Origin: Owenia fusiformis
Taxonomy: Eukaryota; Annelida; Polychaeta; Sabellida; Oweniidae
DNA length: 64,000 nt
Assembly (NCBI GenBank): GCA_903813345.2
Contig: CAIIXF020000004.1
Location: 16,975,513 to 17,039,512, forward strand
Direction: 5' to 3'
Part shown: positions 12,755-25,400 of the stretch, in pieces
Layout of the letters: the number at the start of each line of letters is the position of its first letter
How positions within the stretch are numbered: position 1 is the first letter of the stretch
The notes under the pieces: generated by a model
The model's database searches: none
What the model saw: the letters and a program-made list of their open reading frames with translations, nothing else
Told to the model about the DNA's origin: nothing
Made by a program: the position numbers and the translations under genes

Positions 12755-15700
12755 TTATGCATTGTTATTCAAAAGAGGACCTTGTCTCTTATCATTGGAT
12801 GTTAGTGCTTCCATTTCGTAATCTCTGTTGTCATATTCAGCTCTGAAATGAAAGAAGGTAATGACCCAGAATTCAAAGATGAATCTATCAGTCTATGTTC
12901 GTGTAAAGGTGAATCTAGATCACATAATCTCTTCTCTGTCGAAATAGAGGATTAATGAATCGCATGATGAAATATCACTTAAAGTTACCTAAATTAAGTG
13001 TTACCTTTATAATTACCAAATACGTGAATGAAGTGATGCTTTTAGAATTGCCGATTACCGAAATGAAGGGTTTCTTTTAAAAAGATCAAATACCTTTAAT
13101 GAAATGTTACTCTAAAAAATTACTAATTACCTAAATGAAATGTTACTTTTGAAATAACCAATGACCTAAATGAAGCATTATTCATTAATGTGACGTCGTA
13201 TTTTCAAATTGTTTTGACTTAATATTCAAAACTTGGTATATCAACTCACGTTCCAAATATTTCTGCCTCTTCTAGGGTATCAGGTAGCCTCTGTCCCTTA
13301 GTCTCAGGCAGGCATAGCACAAGCACTCCAACTACTACTGGCACAATGCCTAGAACTATGTAGGGTAAACCATACCAAATTTCACCCTGAATGGGACAAA
13401 GGCACAATCAGAGACAATGCAATAACATGTAGACGTCACCACCTGCCATTTTTTACAGACGTCAGAGACTTTTATGATGGTCTCAGCAAACGTCAACCAC
13501 CGGACACCATCCACAAGAAAGTGACATAATAAAGTTACAATATTAGGGTCAGGGACACATATATTTAACCTACAGTGCATCAGTAATAGGTCTGATTCTG
13601 CCTCTAAATATATTTCTAAAGTACCAATTTATATACAAAGTTAAAACATCGGACGCATCATCCCATTTTTACCATACCTACATATTGGGGGTACATGCAT
13701 GTACCCCCAATTACCTTTCGTATGTTGTACATGTACAGGGTGTTTCATATGTATGCACCCCCTCTAAATACATGTAGCATTGCCATCAGTATATATCATT
13801 TTGTTCCTCAAGGAAAGTTACATAAGATTCCAAAGTTTCAGAATCCAGGGGTGTCACTGACAAAAGATACAATGCATCAAAGGTCGTGGGTTCGGGTCAT
13901 TTAGACGGCAATTTCTGGTCATTTTGAGGACAATTGAAAGGACAACTTTAGTTCCAATATTGCACATTTTTAGCTATTGTCACCATGGCAGAGCTAAGTC
14001 CACATGTCTGTCGCAGTCATGTACAAAGATGTACAGACAGGATTCATGCAGTGGCTTATAGGGAGGTCAGGAGTCATGGTAACACCTTTATCACTAAAAT
14101 TGGATAGCAGACAAAGTGAACATATCACCGGACTGGCTTAAAAGTCCTTACAAAACTGCTTATAAATGAAACCTACCCACATATTTTGATGGATTATATC
14201 TTTTTTTTCAGGGACACCTCTTGATTCTGAAACTATCCAATTCTAGGTAACGTTTCATAGGAAACAAAATGATATATAACATGATAGGTTGGCAATGCTT
14301 TGTAGATGTATCTATGAGTTAAGAGGGGGTGCGCTACATATGAAACACCCTGTATAATGGTTGAGACTGTTCGTGATTCAGATCATATTACTAGTACTGT
14401 AAATTATGTATTTTATTCTTGTAGGACAAACTGCTATTTACTGTTAAAAAATAACAAGGTTACTTTAGTCCTACTCAGCTCGATTTATCATGGAAATTAA
14501 TAACAAAATTGTGCTACCGTGTAATGATACTTTATGTTGAATATATTACCAATAATGGAAGTTGAGGTGTTATAAGGCCACCAAGTCTCCCGACGCTAGA
14601 ACCACTCCCTATTCCGATAGTCCGTACCACCGTTGGAAACAGCTCACCCGCGTACAAATACACTAACGTCCATAGATTGGCTACCACTACTGATGCAATC
14701 AGGGCCAGGGCAGTCACAATACCGCTGATATCTGGAATAGATGGTCCGAATTAAAAAAAAACACTTAAGGGCTCATGGTACATAACAGGAAATGACAAAA
14801 CAGAAAGTGACAAAACCATGCTGGATTTTAAACTTTTTTGAACCATAGTCTTGGTTGACCAGGATCACAATGTACATGGTCAGAATGACCCTGAACATGA
14901 TGAAATAACTTTTTCAGCCATCTGAAAAATAGCTAAAAGTAGGACCTTAGGAAAGGTCACTGAACAAAATCTTTTAAATTTTTCAGAAAATGCGTCCAAT
15001 ATATTGCTTTAAATGATAGGAGCTTTGAAAATTTGATCTCATTCCTAAAAATGAAAAAAATGAATTTAAAAACGATCTGTTTTCCTTTTATGACCCCCAT
15101 TTTTGTTTCGGACAATTTTTATTAAATTTCAAAGGTCGTATCATTTAAGCAATATATTGGGCACATTTTCTTAAAAAATCAAAATATTCTGTTCGGTGAC
15201 CTTTCTGAAGCTCCTGCTTTGAGCTATTTTTCAGTCATATTTTCAGAGGGCTGAAAAGGTTATTTCATCATGTTGAGGGTCATTCTGACCATGTACATTA
15301 TAAACCTGGTCATGTAAATGATATGCGGAACTAGTTATTTCTGACTGGAGGTCAAAACAGAACTCTGTTATCTTGGTTCAAAAAATGTTTAAAATCCAGC
15401 ATGGTTTTGTCACTTCCTGTTTTGTCATTTCCCGTTGAGTACCATGAGATCTTAATACCATATATTGACCATCATCACTGATTTATTTAACTAGTCCTAG
15501 AGCAGTCACTATATCGTTTTATATATTCTTTATTTTCTTTTTCTAGAGGTCCTGTAAAATGTTGCAACTGGAAAACTAACTCAGTAGTAATACTGGGGCC
15601 ATGGCCAGTACACTGACACCAGCGATAATGAGCCAGGCAGACACTACGACCCTTCTCTTCAGTTTGAATAGTGCAACATAACCAATCACCAAACTACCCA

Positions 15701-18700
15701 CCTACAATGTAGAATATACATACCCGCTGTAAAGAAAAGAATTATACACTGTAATTCATTTCCTCTCTGGCTGAGATATCATTTTCCATAGATTATATTT
15801 TTTTATACCATTGTTATGCCCGTCTCAAATTCTTCATGACTGATCATGAGAGGTTTGATATAAACATTAACACTTTTGACAGAAAGTTATAGTAGTGCCA
15901 AAACCCATCAAAAGCATGATTTTTAGACGAATGTACCCCTTAAATAGGAGTAAAATTAAGGATGGGATGTAACCATTTTGCCCAATAAATGCATCTCATC
16001 TACACTAAATTTTCATACGCATAAGCTAATTATAGGATGAATAACATATTTGTGGGTGATTGAGAAAGACTAAGGGTTATAATTATCTTAACATTTCAAG
16101 TTTATTGTTGAAAATGTTATCCCTACCCCTAATTTTGAACTATCTCTGAATCTGAAGGATATTACCTCAAATAAGGTTCTAGTAATCACATTTCCATTCT
16201 ATTAACTGTTATTTTTCACAATGTTTTGATAGAATGAAAACAATTTAATTTCATGTCTCACAAGATCTCCTAATTGAGCACATTGCTAGATATTGGGATT
16301 TCTCATATTTATGACGTCAATTTATGATAAAGAGTCACACTCACAATTTCGGAAGTAGTTATATTCAATCCTTTCTAACTTTTTACCATATGTACAATTC
16401 TTTGGAATTTTCTCCAATTGGTCAAAGTATACATACCTTATGCATCTGAATGTTTGGTATGACAATAATGAAAAAGATATGATTGATGCCCTTGCACCTT
16501 TTTTCTTTACAGAGGGTACACAGTTATGAGAAGATGGAAACTCTTGCTAGTGATTCAATTAGGTTTTCTCGACTGATTGCTTATTAATAATTCTGATTTT
16601 GGTGACATTGTCTCAATAGTTTTCAACAGTGTATGGTTGCTTTGAAGACCACAGCATACCTTATGTTAATCCAGTCTCAATATTTGCAAGGTAGAACTGG
16701 TCTGGGGGAGAGAATGATACAATATCGACGATGTAGAAGATCCAAAATTAAAACTTGTTAGTTCTTTGGAAGAATTTCTTATTTGAATTCACAGTCACAC
16801 TAATTCTGCTAAAGCTAAAATAATTCCTCCAACAATAATCTTGTAAATCGATGAAATTAATATATACGTTAAGATTAAAAACATCCAAAGTGTTTACATA
16901 CCTCGTTTACACACATCATAAGGAACATGTTTAGATAAATATCCCCGGGGATGATTTTTTCAATATTGAGTCCAAGACCATATGAAAAGAATACCACTGA
17001 AAACCTATAAAAAATTGAAAAAAATCATCACATTATTTGGCCATCAGCTTAAGGGTTGATCGGCTCAAAATGAGTCTAGGATTATAAACGTTTGATACAG
17101 TTGCGGTTGTATATTTTTGAAAAATTTTCACACCCTTTATTTTAATGACTACCAAAAAGCTTGTTGCCACATGTAAATGTAGCGATATAAGCAGGTAGAC
17201 TTGCTATAATCTTAGTGACTTTGTTTTAGGGGTCATCAAAGTTATAATTCAGAAGTTTTAACTAATGCAGTAATCCAAGGTGGCTGATATATTGTCTTTT
17301 GCCAGCATTTTGATCATTTTGTTGCTTATGCACCACATGGGTTCCATTTCTCGGATGTACAATGTACTTATATGATATAACATCATAATGTGGGTTTGCA
17401 GAGAGACGGATATTCTCACCAGAGGCAATAGGAGAGAATGGTGCGCTTCCTCAAACGTGGAGTCCTGAATAAATCAAACAAAGTAGCACTCTTTTTGTTC
17501 CCATCACTCACTGTTTTATCTTCTACCTATGGATTTACAAAAACACAGAGAGATATTATCATTTGGAAAACTTATAATTATATATTCATATTATATAACA
17601 GGTATTAATATCGTGCATTTTCAAAAATATCATGAATATGATATATAGAAGACTATATATAGTCCTGATTATGTCACCACCAAAAAGTGGGGACACATTG
17701 TTGTGGTCTCCGTTTTTTGTGACGGCGGTTGGTGGTTGGCGATCGGCAGGTGGCATCAGTAACATATTCTGACAACTTCCAATAACTTAACAAATACTGT
17801 TTGAACTGACTTAAGTTATTTTCAAAATCAACTACAATTTCTCAGAAGTTCAAATGTGACTTTATACTTGAGATTTCACATTCAAAGACCTTCTCAGGGT
17901 CAAAAGAGGTCTTTTTCAACTTGCTTCATATTTTCAAAATAATTTACAAGTTCTCAGAAATTCAAATCTGACTTAAGATTGAACTTTTAATATTGTGAGC
18001 AACTACAGTAAGTGGACATTCTGTCATGTTAATGCCTTGTTCATATTTGTCCCTTTGACTGTCTAACGGATCGTTATTATAAAAGATAAATGAAACATTG
18101 TATGATCTACTCGTACATAATTATATAACAATATGGTACACCTGCATTGTTGAATAAGAAATAAAAAAGGAGCACGTAGGTTATCGCAAACAATTTCAAA
18201 CAATTCTAACTTGAATTATGAATATTTTTTGATCTTGAACATGGGCATATCTTTAAGATCCATTCATTATCTTCAAGAAAAGTATTTATAATGATAGTTT
18301 AGTTAATCAGATCTAAGTGATATTGAAGGGGCAATGAACCAATCAACATACTTTTCAAAAATATTGACCTAATTTTCACCAAAAATGCAACCTTTTATTA
18401 TATTGTTGAATGCATAATTAGAATGTGCTTTGAGACATGTTTGATTTCCTAAAAGGAAAAGTTGATTGCTTCGGGGACTTTAAAGATATTGAATTTGGAT
18501 GACCAAAATGAACTGAAACCAATGGATGGCATGAGATTTTTCAATGGAAAAATAACATGGGGAACACTTATCTTAAAAGAATTAAGTTTTCCTTTCAAGA
18601 ACTATTTGATACATCAAAATAAAGAATAGTAATGCATTAAACATTGTAAAAATTGATTGCATTTTTGGTGAAAATGGGGTCAACATATTTGAAAAAGTGT

Positions 18701-20875
18701 GTTGATGGTTTGATTGCTAGTTAAATATCTCCGAGTTTGTTTGACTTTATTATTACTGTATATAATTTTCTTTGAGATAATGGATTGATCTAAAAGATAA
18801 ACCTGTCTTCATTGGCAGAAAATAGTCATTATCCAAGATATAACCTTCTGAAATTGTTTGCGATAACATGCGTGCTCCTTTAGGGTTGTCATAGATACCA
18901 GATAAGTTTCTGAGAATGAATATTATCAAATGGCGAGTGCGCTTGCAAAGAGTACCTCTGTGAATTTATTTATGTTGAAATTTTCTGGAAGTTTCACACC
19001 ATTTATCCTCGCAATCCTTCTGCACACCTTTTCCGCCTCTTTCAGCCTTCCAGTCGCCATTAACCAGCGCGGGGACTCTGGTAGCAAGCTGAAAATACAA
19101 ATCGGAAAGCATGTTCGATCATTAAAGTATGTGGATCAGTTTAAGATACAGTCAGGCTACCTGGGAAATACATGTATTAATATTTTGTTCGAGTTTTAGT
19201 ACTCTTGGAATACGTTATGCAAGATATCCGCACTGAGAGTTTTCTGCAAGCACCATCTGCACATGGTTAACGTATTATGTACAAAATGTATTTGAAAAAC
19301 TTACAAAGTCGCTATCAATGCAGGTATAAGACAGAGAGACGCCATTATCTGGAGGTGTACATGACTTCGTATAAAGTAAGCCCATAATACAAGTAGACCT
19401 CTTGACGAACGTCCCAGCATGAGGATGAAAAAACCCTTGGACCTGGCTTCCTTGGGTATAACCTCCAGAACTGAATGAAAGTAAATTGATATATAAGCGC
19501 AAATGCCAAAAGGAAAGGACCACAAACTGTAAAGAAACCTAGTAAGAAAACTCGAAGTGTGAACCTGTCATAAGAAAAGTATACCATTTTGAAAATGGTC
19601 AAAATATTAATGGATCGTTCAAGTGAACTATTGGCGCCACAAAACATAATATATGTCGATATGTAACCACGTTTCCTCTGCCTACCATCAGATCTAGAGG
19701 TACACTTACTGTAGGCCCATAATGTCTGATATGTGCCCAATGCTGATAGACCCACTAGTCCACGTAGTACCAAAAACGCTACATAGTTGGGAACCAAGGC
19801 CGCACCGAGGGTAGAGAGCAAATGTAATATCAACATAATTGAGAAGGTTCGTTGTCGTCCAAACCTATTTGAAAAAGAACAAATAAAGACGGTATCATGT
19901 TTGATTTGTGTCACACACATCTATAAACATTTACTTTTGGGAATTTCGATAATCACAGTACTTTGGTAAAGTTTCTCTGATTTTTCTTGTAATATTACTC
20001 TGGACTCTTGCTATAGTAAGGATTACTTCAAAACTTGTTTCAATAAACTAAATTCTAATATTTCATAGAAAATTGGTGAATTTGGTATTTGCTGGTATTT
20101 TCAATAAAGTTTTTAACTAAGATCAATAGACGTACCTGTCAGCCAATGTACCAGAGAAGAAAGCACCACAGAACAACCCCGCCATGAAAGCTGATGCTGC
20201 CAAAGTATAAAGCCACTTTCTGTCGCACACAAGATCATACTGTAATATTAACAAAAACGTCACCACCTTCAAGCCTTCTCATTTTGGCGTCAGAACTTTC
20301 CCACTTGGATTACATTCTCAGTTGACTTATGTTTTAAGCTTTAATATTTGACTTTCAATCATACAAACCTTTTCAGTACCTTTGCTTTGAAGCTTACTCA
20401 TTTGGATTACAAGAATTCTCACTTGCCTTATAAGCACTTATATGCACTCTAGCGTTCTCAGTTGGCTTTTAATTGTACTCACCTGGCTTACAAGTGTAGA
20501 TGAAAACTTGCTTGTATCATAGATATATCCACTACATTTCCTGGTAGAGATGTTTCCATTTGGCTTCCAGTTGGCCACATCCTCGGTTGTGATGTTCCCC
20601 ATGCTGGAGTAGTTGAAATCGTAGACCCTACATTGACTATATACGGCCTCCCCATACTGATTCTCCTCAATGGGGACAGCTATATGCAGGAATGTCGAAT
20701 GATTGAGGTGATCCAATTCTGGCACGTGGCACCAATGTGGCATACGACCAGCTATGAAAACTGTGATACTGTACTGCCAGCCGTTAGCACCAAAGAAGAT
20801 CATAAATGTAAGTAGTGAAAATATCTGGTAGCGTCCGAAACCTCCAAGTTCTGGTATCAAATTGTCAAATCCCAT
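12755..20875 (-). CDS. SLC22-type organic ion transporter, copy A (11 exons, 562 aa)
   Basis: Exons in reading order are 20875-20483, 20239-20136, 19864-19710, 19470-19305, 19088-18956, 17526-17420, 17004-16902, 15701-15581, 14731-14550, 13386-13250 and 12842-12755. Phases agree and sum to 563 codons with the stop. The order of signatures is that of organic cation/carnitine transporters: first membrane segment, large extracellular loop with N-glycosylation sites in exon 1, then YDLVCDRKW (132-140), LADRFGR (163-169), LLPESPRWL (274-282), the intracellular DLFRTPRLRKRT, YLYAGELFPTVVR (452-464) and LPETKGQRLPDTLEEAE. Twelve membrane segments are expected in the plasma membrane. The substrate cannot be read from sequence. 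The exon 8 donor is GTTAGT, weaker than GTGAGT in copy B. Upstream and intron DNA are shared with the tandem copy at 22446-27796. Confidence 0.93.
13684..13711. repeat. 28-bp perfect palindrome
   Basis: The two 14-base halves are exact reverse complements, centred on ATGCAT with flanking GTAC and C/G runs. It lies in intron 9 of SLC22 copy A, 24 bp left of a MITE, and has no counterpart in copy B. Confidence 0.85.
13736..14352. mobile_element. Mariner/Tc-type MITE, TA target, in SLC22 copy A
   Basis: The ends are inverted repeats of about 30 bp beginning CAGGGTGTTTCATATGTA, flanked by TA at 13734-13735 and 14353-14354. Internal arms also pair, making a 617-bp foldback. The matching intron in SLC22 copy B lacks it, so it probably arrived after the gene duplication. 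No transposase frame is visible. Confidence 0.82.
14769..15451. mobile_element. TTAA-flanked foldback element in SLC22 copy A intron 8
   Basis: TTAA flanks both ends (14765-14768 and 15452-15455). Arms of about 300 bp are inverted copies, starting G(G/A)(G/T)CTCATGGTAC and containing ATGACAAAACAG and CCATGCTGGATTTTAAAC. TTAA targets are used by piggyBac- and Kolobok-type transposons. A shortened version occupies the same intron of copy B at 23890-24301, so this insertion predates the duplication. Confidence 0.82.
15702..16901. other. Intron 7 of SLC22 copy A
   Basis: AT-rich intron of 1.2 kb. Its segment around 16680-16750 also occurs at the matching place in copy B and, inverted, inside the foldback remnant at 24007-24073. 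No coding sequence was seen. Confidence 0.5.
18168..18880. mobile_element. Foldback element in SLC22 copy A intron 5, absent from copy B
   Basis: The ends are inverted repeats, AGGAGCACG followed by GTTATCGCAAACAATTTC with two differences. Inner arms containing TTTTCACCAAAAATGCAA also pair, so nearly the whole 713 bp can fold back. Copy B reads straight through the site (near 25757) without it. No clear target duplication was found and no coding frame is present. Confidence 0.75.
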
Positions 20876-22445
20876 TATGTCGAATTGAATAAAAAAAACT
20901 ATTTTGCAAATATTTTAATTGGCCACTTTCTGAATCATTAAGAGCTTGATTCAAGAATTTTAATATTTACTTAAATAAATATAAAATGTGCTGATATATC
21001 CAATTTATATTTAGATGCATCCAAATTCATATAATATTCCTTCTCATTTTGGACTTATGTGATTCTTAGATCTGAGTTGTACTTATGAAACAACTGACCC
21101 AAATTTACAGGAATACATGTATGTAACCTCAGTTATCAACTTTGCATCATAAAACATCAATACGAACATGAACTTAGAGAGTTATATTTGATAAGTTTAC
21201 ACGTGTCAGAGTTAGTTCAAGATAGCACCAAAAATAATGAGTAAAGAGTTCAATAACAACATCTCAATAATAAGGAGACAATTGATAAAGGTAGTTTAAT
21301 TTTAATCATAGATAAGGACCTGAGAGTCTTATATCTGAATTAAAGATATGATACAGGGTGGGCCAATTTTTTTAATTTGCATTCCAAATGAAACGTCTAT
21401 AGCTGTGGATTATGAATAGTACACTTTTACTTGAATAGAATATGTCACCAGCGTCTCGCTTAAATATGTGGTGTGCCATGAGAAATAAGCATACTTTTCA
21501 AAATGTTCCTGAACTGATACGGCCTGATGACCACCAAGCTAATAGCCCTGATGCAAACCCCGGTGAGTAAAGGGTATGGGAAGGTCTCCAGGAGACCATA
21601 TGAAGGTTCCCAATCTAAAAGATTGCTCAACTAAAGCTGGTAATTAAGACAGGTTGGAATAAACTTACCTTACATTTCATTGACGACTAAAACTGAAAGC
21701 CATCATCAAAGACGGTGGCGAAGCAATTGAACTCCTCTTTTAGATCAAATATAATCCAAGTTGAAGGACTTTATATTATTACTTAGAACCCCTGGCACTT
21801 TATAATTGCAAAATTTGGGATATGTAGGTTTGAAAATAAAAAAAAGTTATAGTGTCTTGAAAAAAGTGGCGTTTTGGCCCACCCTGTATACAGTGTGTAT
21901 CAAAAAACGCAACAAACAAAGGTTCTTGTACTCTCAGCTGCATAAAATACCATGAAAGTGAAAATGGAATATCTGGTAATGTCCAAATCCACTTACATGT
22001 ACTGTACTGTTCACCTTATAAGCTATCTATTACGGTGATTGTTTCATTACGATATAATATTTTTAAAAAATTCGGTCTGATGTGAACACACTTTATAATA
22101 TTTGTAAACAGATTCTTAAATTGATGTTCAAATCCAACGGTTATACAGTACTTTTGTTAAAAAATGATCTTGATTATCAGGAATATGTAATTTCAAATAT
22201 GTCTGTAATCCATCGATATAATCCTAGGGGTGACAAACAAATTCATCAAATAGCAAGCATTCAATATAGAGCAGCATGCATTGCATATCTATGGCCACAT
22301 TTGGTTCAGTGGTACCGGTGTAAAAGGGTAGGAGGTCCTATCGATATATATCTACTCTCTTGTTGCAAAGTGCTCATTACTAGAGGCGTTTGGATTTATG
22401 AGTCAAAATGTTCTTTTTCTATAACGTTGACCAGGTTGACGGCAT
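20876..22445. other. Upstream region of SLC22 copy A and intergenic DNA
   Basis: The first 470 bp and the segment from about 21888 resemble 27797-28360 upstream of copy B, so the promoter region was duplicated with the gene. A TA-flanked MITE splits this copy. The interval 21950-22445 leads into the 3' end of copy B; the open frame at 22082-22504 has no recognisable feature and overlaps copy B's last exon antisense. Confidence 0.55.
21354..21886. mobile_element. Mariner/Tc-type MITE upstream of SLC22 copy A
   Basis: Inverted ends CAGGGTGGGCCAA are flanked by TA at 21352-21353 and 21887-21888. At 533 bp with no transposase frame it is non-autonomous. The equivalent site upstream of copy B, near 28325, is empty, so this insertion postdates the duplication. 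Confidence 0.85.
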
Positions 22446-25400
22446 TCATGGCTCTCCATTATCTTGTACATTGTTATTCAAAACAGGACCTGGTATCTTA
22501 TTAATGGATGTTAGTGCTCCCATTTCACTACCTCTGTTGTTGTATTCAGCTCTGAAATAAGAGAGGGTAATATCACTGAAGTCCAATATGAATGCTATTA
22601 TATTAGTCTATGTTCATGTAAAGGTGAATCTAGATCACCTAATCTCTTACCTGAAATCGAGGATTAATGAATCGCAGTATTACTTTAATGAAACCTTACT
22701 TTTCAAATTACCAAATGAAGTATTTAGACTTACCAATTACCTGAATGAAGTGATACTTTTAGAATTACCAATAACCGAAATGAAGGGTTACTTTTAAAAA
22801 GACCAAATACCTTTAATGGAATGTTACTTTAAAATTACCAATTACCTAAATAAAATGTCACTTTTAAAAATACCAATGTCTTAAATGAGGTGTTATTTTT
22901 CGTGTGAGGTCGTCTTTTTAACTTGCTTAAGCATTTGACCCAATATTAATACTTGGAATATCAACTCACGTTCCAAATAGCTCTGCTTCTTCTAGGGTAT
23001 CAGGTAGCCTCTGTCCCTTAGTCTCAGGCAGGCATAGCACAAGCACTCCAACTACTATTGGCACTATGCCTAGAACTATGTAGGGTAAACCATACCAAAT
23101 TTCACCCTGAATGGAATAAAGGAACAATCAAAGACAAGACATCAACATGCAAAATATCACCACCTGTCATTTGTTTCAGACGCAAACCTCCGAACACCAA
23201 CTGCAGCACGCCGAACGCCGTCCACAAAGAGTTGGAGTTTATAACCATATTTCACCACATGAGGTGACATAAATGCTAATATCAGGAGTATTATTGTAAC
23301 GTTTGATTCTGCCTAAAATATATTTTAGAATATCAATTAGGATATAATTTTGAGTACATCGGATACATACATATCTCTTAATGTTTACCATACCTACCCT
23401 AGTTACCTTTTGCTATGTTGGTTAAGAGTTTTTGAATTTCTTACTGCTACCATTTCTAACTGGTAACTGTAAATAATATATTTTGACTCCGTGGGGCAAC
23501 GTTGTGCTATTTACCATTCGAGTCGAACAAATTTGCTCTATGGCAGACGCATAGCTTTTCTTTTGAAATGGGTACAGCCGTCATACGCCTGCGTAGATCA
23601 AGTGTTCTCGTTTCATCATTAATATAGAAAAAATTATGCTTCTCGGAAATTATACTATACGTTGAATATATTACCAACAATGGGAGTTGAGGTGTGATAA
23701 GGCCACCAAGTCTCCCGACGCTAGAACCACTCCCCATTCCGATAGTCCGTACCACCGTTGGAAACAGCTCACCCGAGTACAAATACACTAACGCCCATAG
23801 ATTGGCTACCACCACTGATGCAATCAGGCCTAGAGCAATCACAATACCGCTGATATCTGGAATAAATGGAGTGAAAGAAGTACACGTAAGGGCTCGTGGT
23901 ACAAAACAGACAAAAGTGACAAAACCATGCTGGATTTTAAACATTTTTTTAACCATGGTCTTAATTGACCGGGTTCACAAAGTACATGAATTCTCTCATA
24001 CAAGTATCAATTTTGGATCTCTACATCGTCGATATTGTATCATTCTCTCCCCCAGACCAGTTCTACCTTGAAAGATTCTGTTCAGTGACCTTTCCTAAGG
24101 TCCTATTTTTAGCTATTTCTTGATGTTGAGGGCAATTCTGACCATGTACATTATAAACCTGGTCATGTAAATGATATGTGGAACCAGTTAAACCGACGAG
24201 AAGTCAAAACAGAACTCTAAGTTTGGTTGAAAAAATATTTAAAGTCCAGCATGGTTTTGTCACTTCCTGCTTTGTCATTTCCCGATGAGTACCATGAGAC
24301 CTTAATACCATGTATTGGCGATCATCACTGATTTAACTAGGACTAGAGCAGTCACATATATATATATTGTTTTTTATATTCTTTATTTTCTCGACGTGTA
24401 AAATGTTACAACTCGCAAACTCACTCAGTAGTAATACTGGAGCCATGACCACAACACTGATACCGGCGATGATGAGCCAGGCAGACACTACGACCCTTCT
24501 CTTCAGTTTAAACAGCGCAACATATCCAATCACTAAACTGCCAACCTACAATATAAAATACACATAGGTTATATAGTTTATAGTTTATTTCATAATATAA
24601 CAATGTAAAGTACAAAACATACACATTTAGGAGAAAATGGGAACTCTTGCTAGTGATTCAATAGGTTTTTTCAACAGGTTGCTTAATCCTGATTTTGCTA
24701 AATTGTTTCAATAGTTTATCAGATTTTCAATCGGGCGACGTGTGATTTTAAGAGATTAACAGGCTGTGGTTGCCTCGATACTTTGAAGACCACAGCATAC
24801 CTTATGTTAATCCAGTCTCAATATTTGCAAGGTAGAACTGGTCTGGGGAAGAGAATGATATAATATCGACTATGTAGAAGATCAAAAAATCAAACTTTCG
24901 GAATCGAAAATGATTTTGAATATTGTTATTGGTTCTATGAGAGAATTTCTTTTTTGAATTCACAGTCGCACTAATTTTGCTAAAAGCTAAAAGAACTCCA
25001 TCAATAATCTTGTGAATCGATAATATACATAAAAGTTAAAGATCAAAAACATCCAAAGTGTTTACATACCTCGTTCACAAACATCATAAGGAACATGTTT
25101 AGATAAATATCCCCGGGAATGATTTTTTCAATATTGAGTCCAAGACCATATGAAAAGAAGACCACTGAAAACCTACAAAGATTGAAAAAAATCGTCGCGT
25201 TATTTGGCCATCAGCTCGAGTGTTGATCGGCCTATAATGATTTCTGGCTAGGTTTGCGCTGCTAGCATTTTATGATCATTTTGTTGCATATGCACAACAT
25301 GGATTCCATTTCACGGATGTACTCATATGATATAAATGCGGGGTTGCAGAGAGATGGATTTTCTCACCAGAGACAATATGAGAGAATGGTGCGCTTCCTC

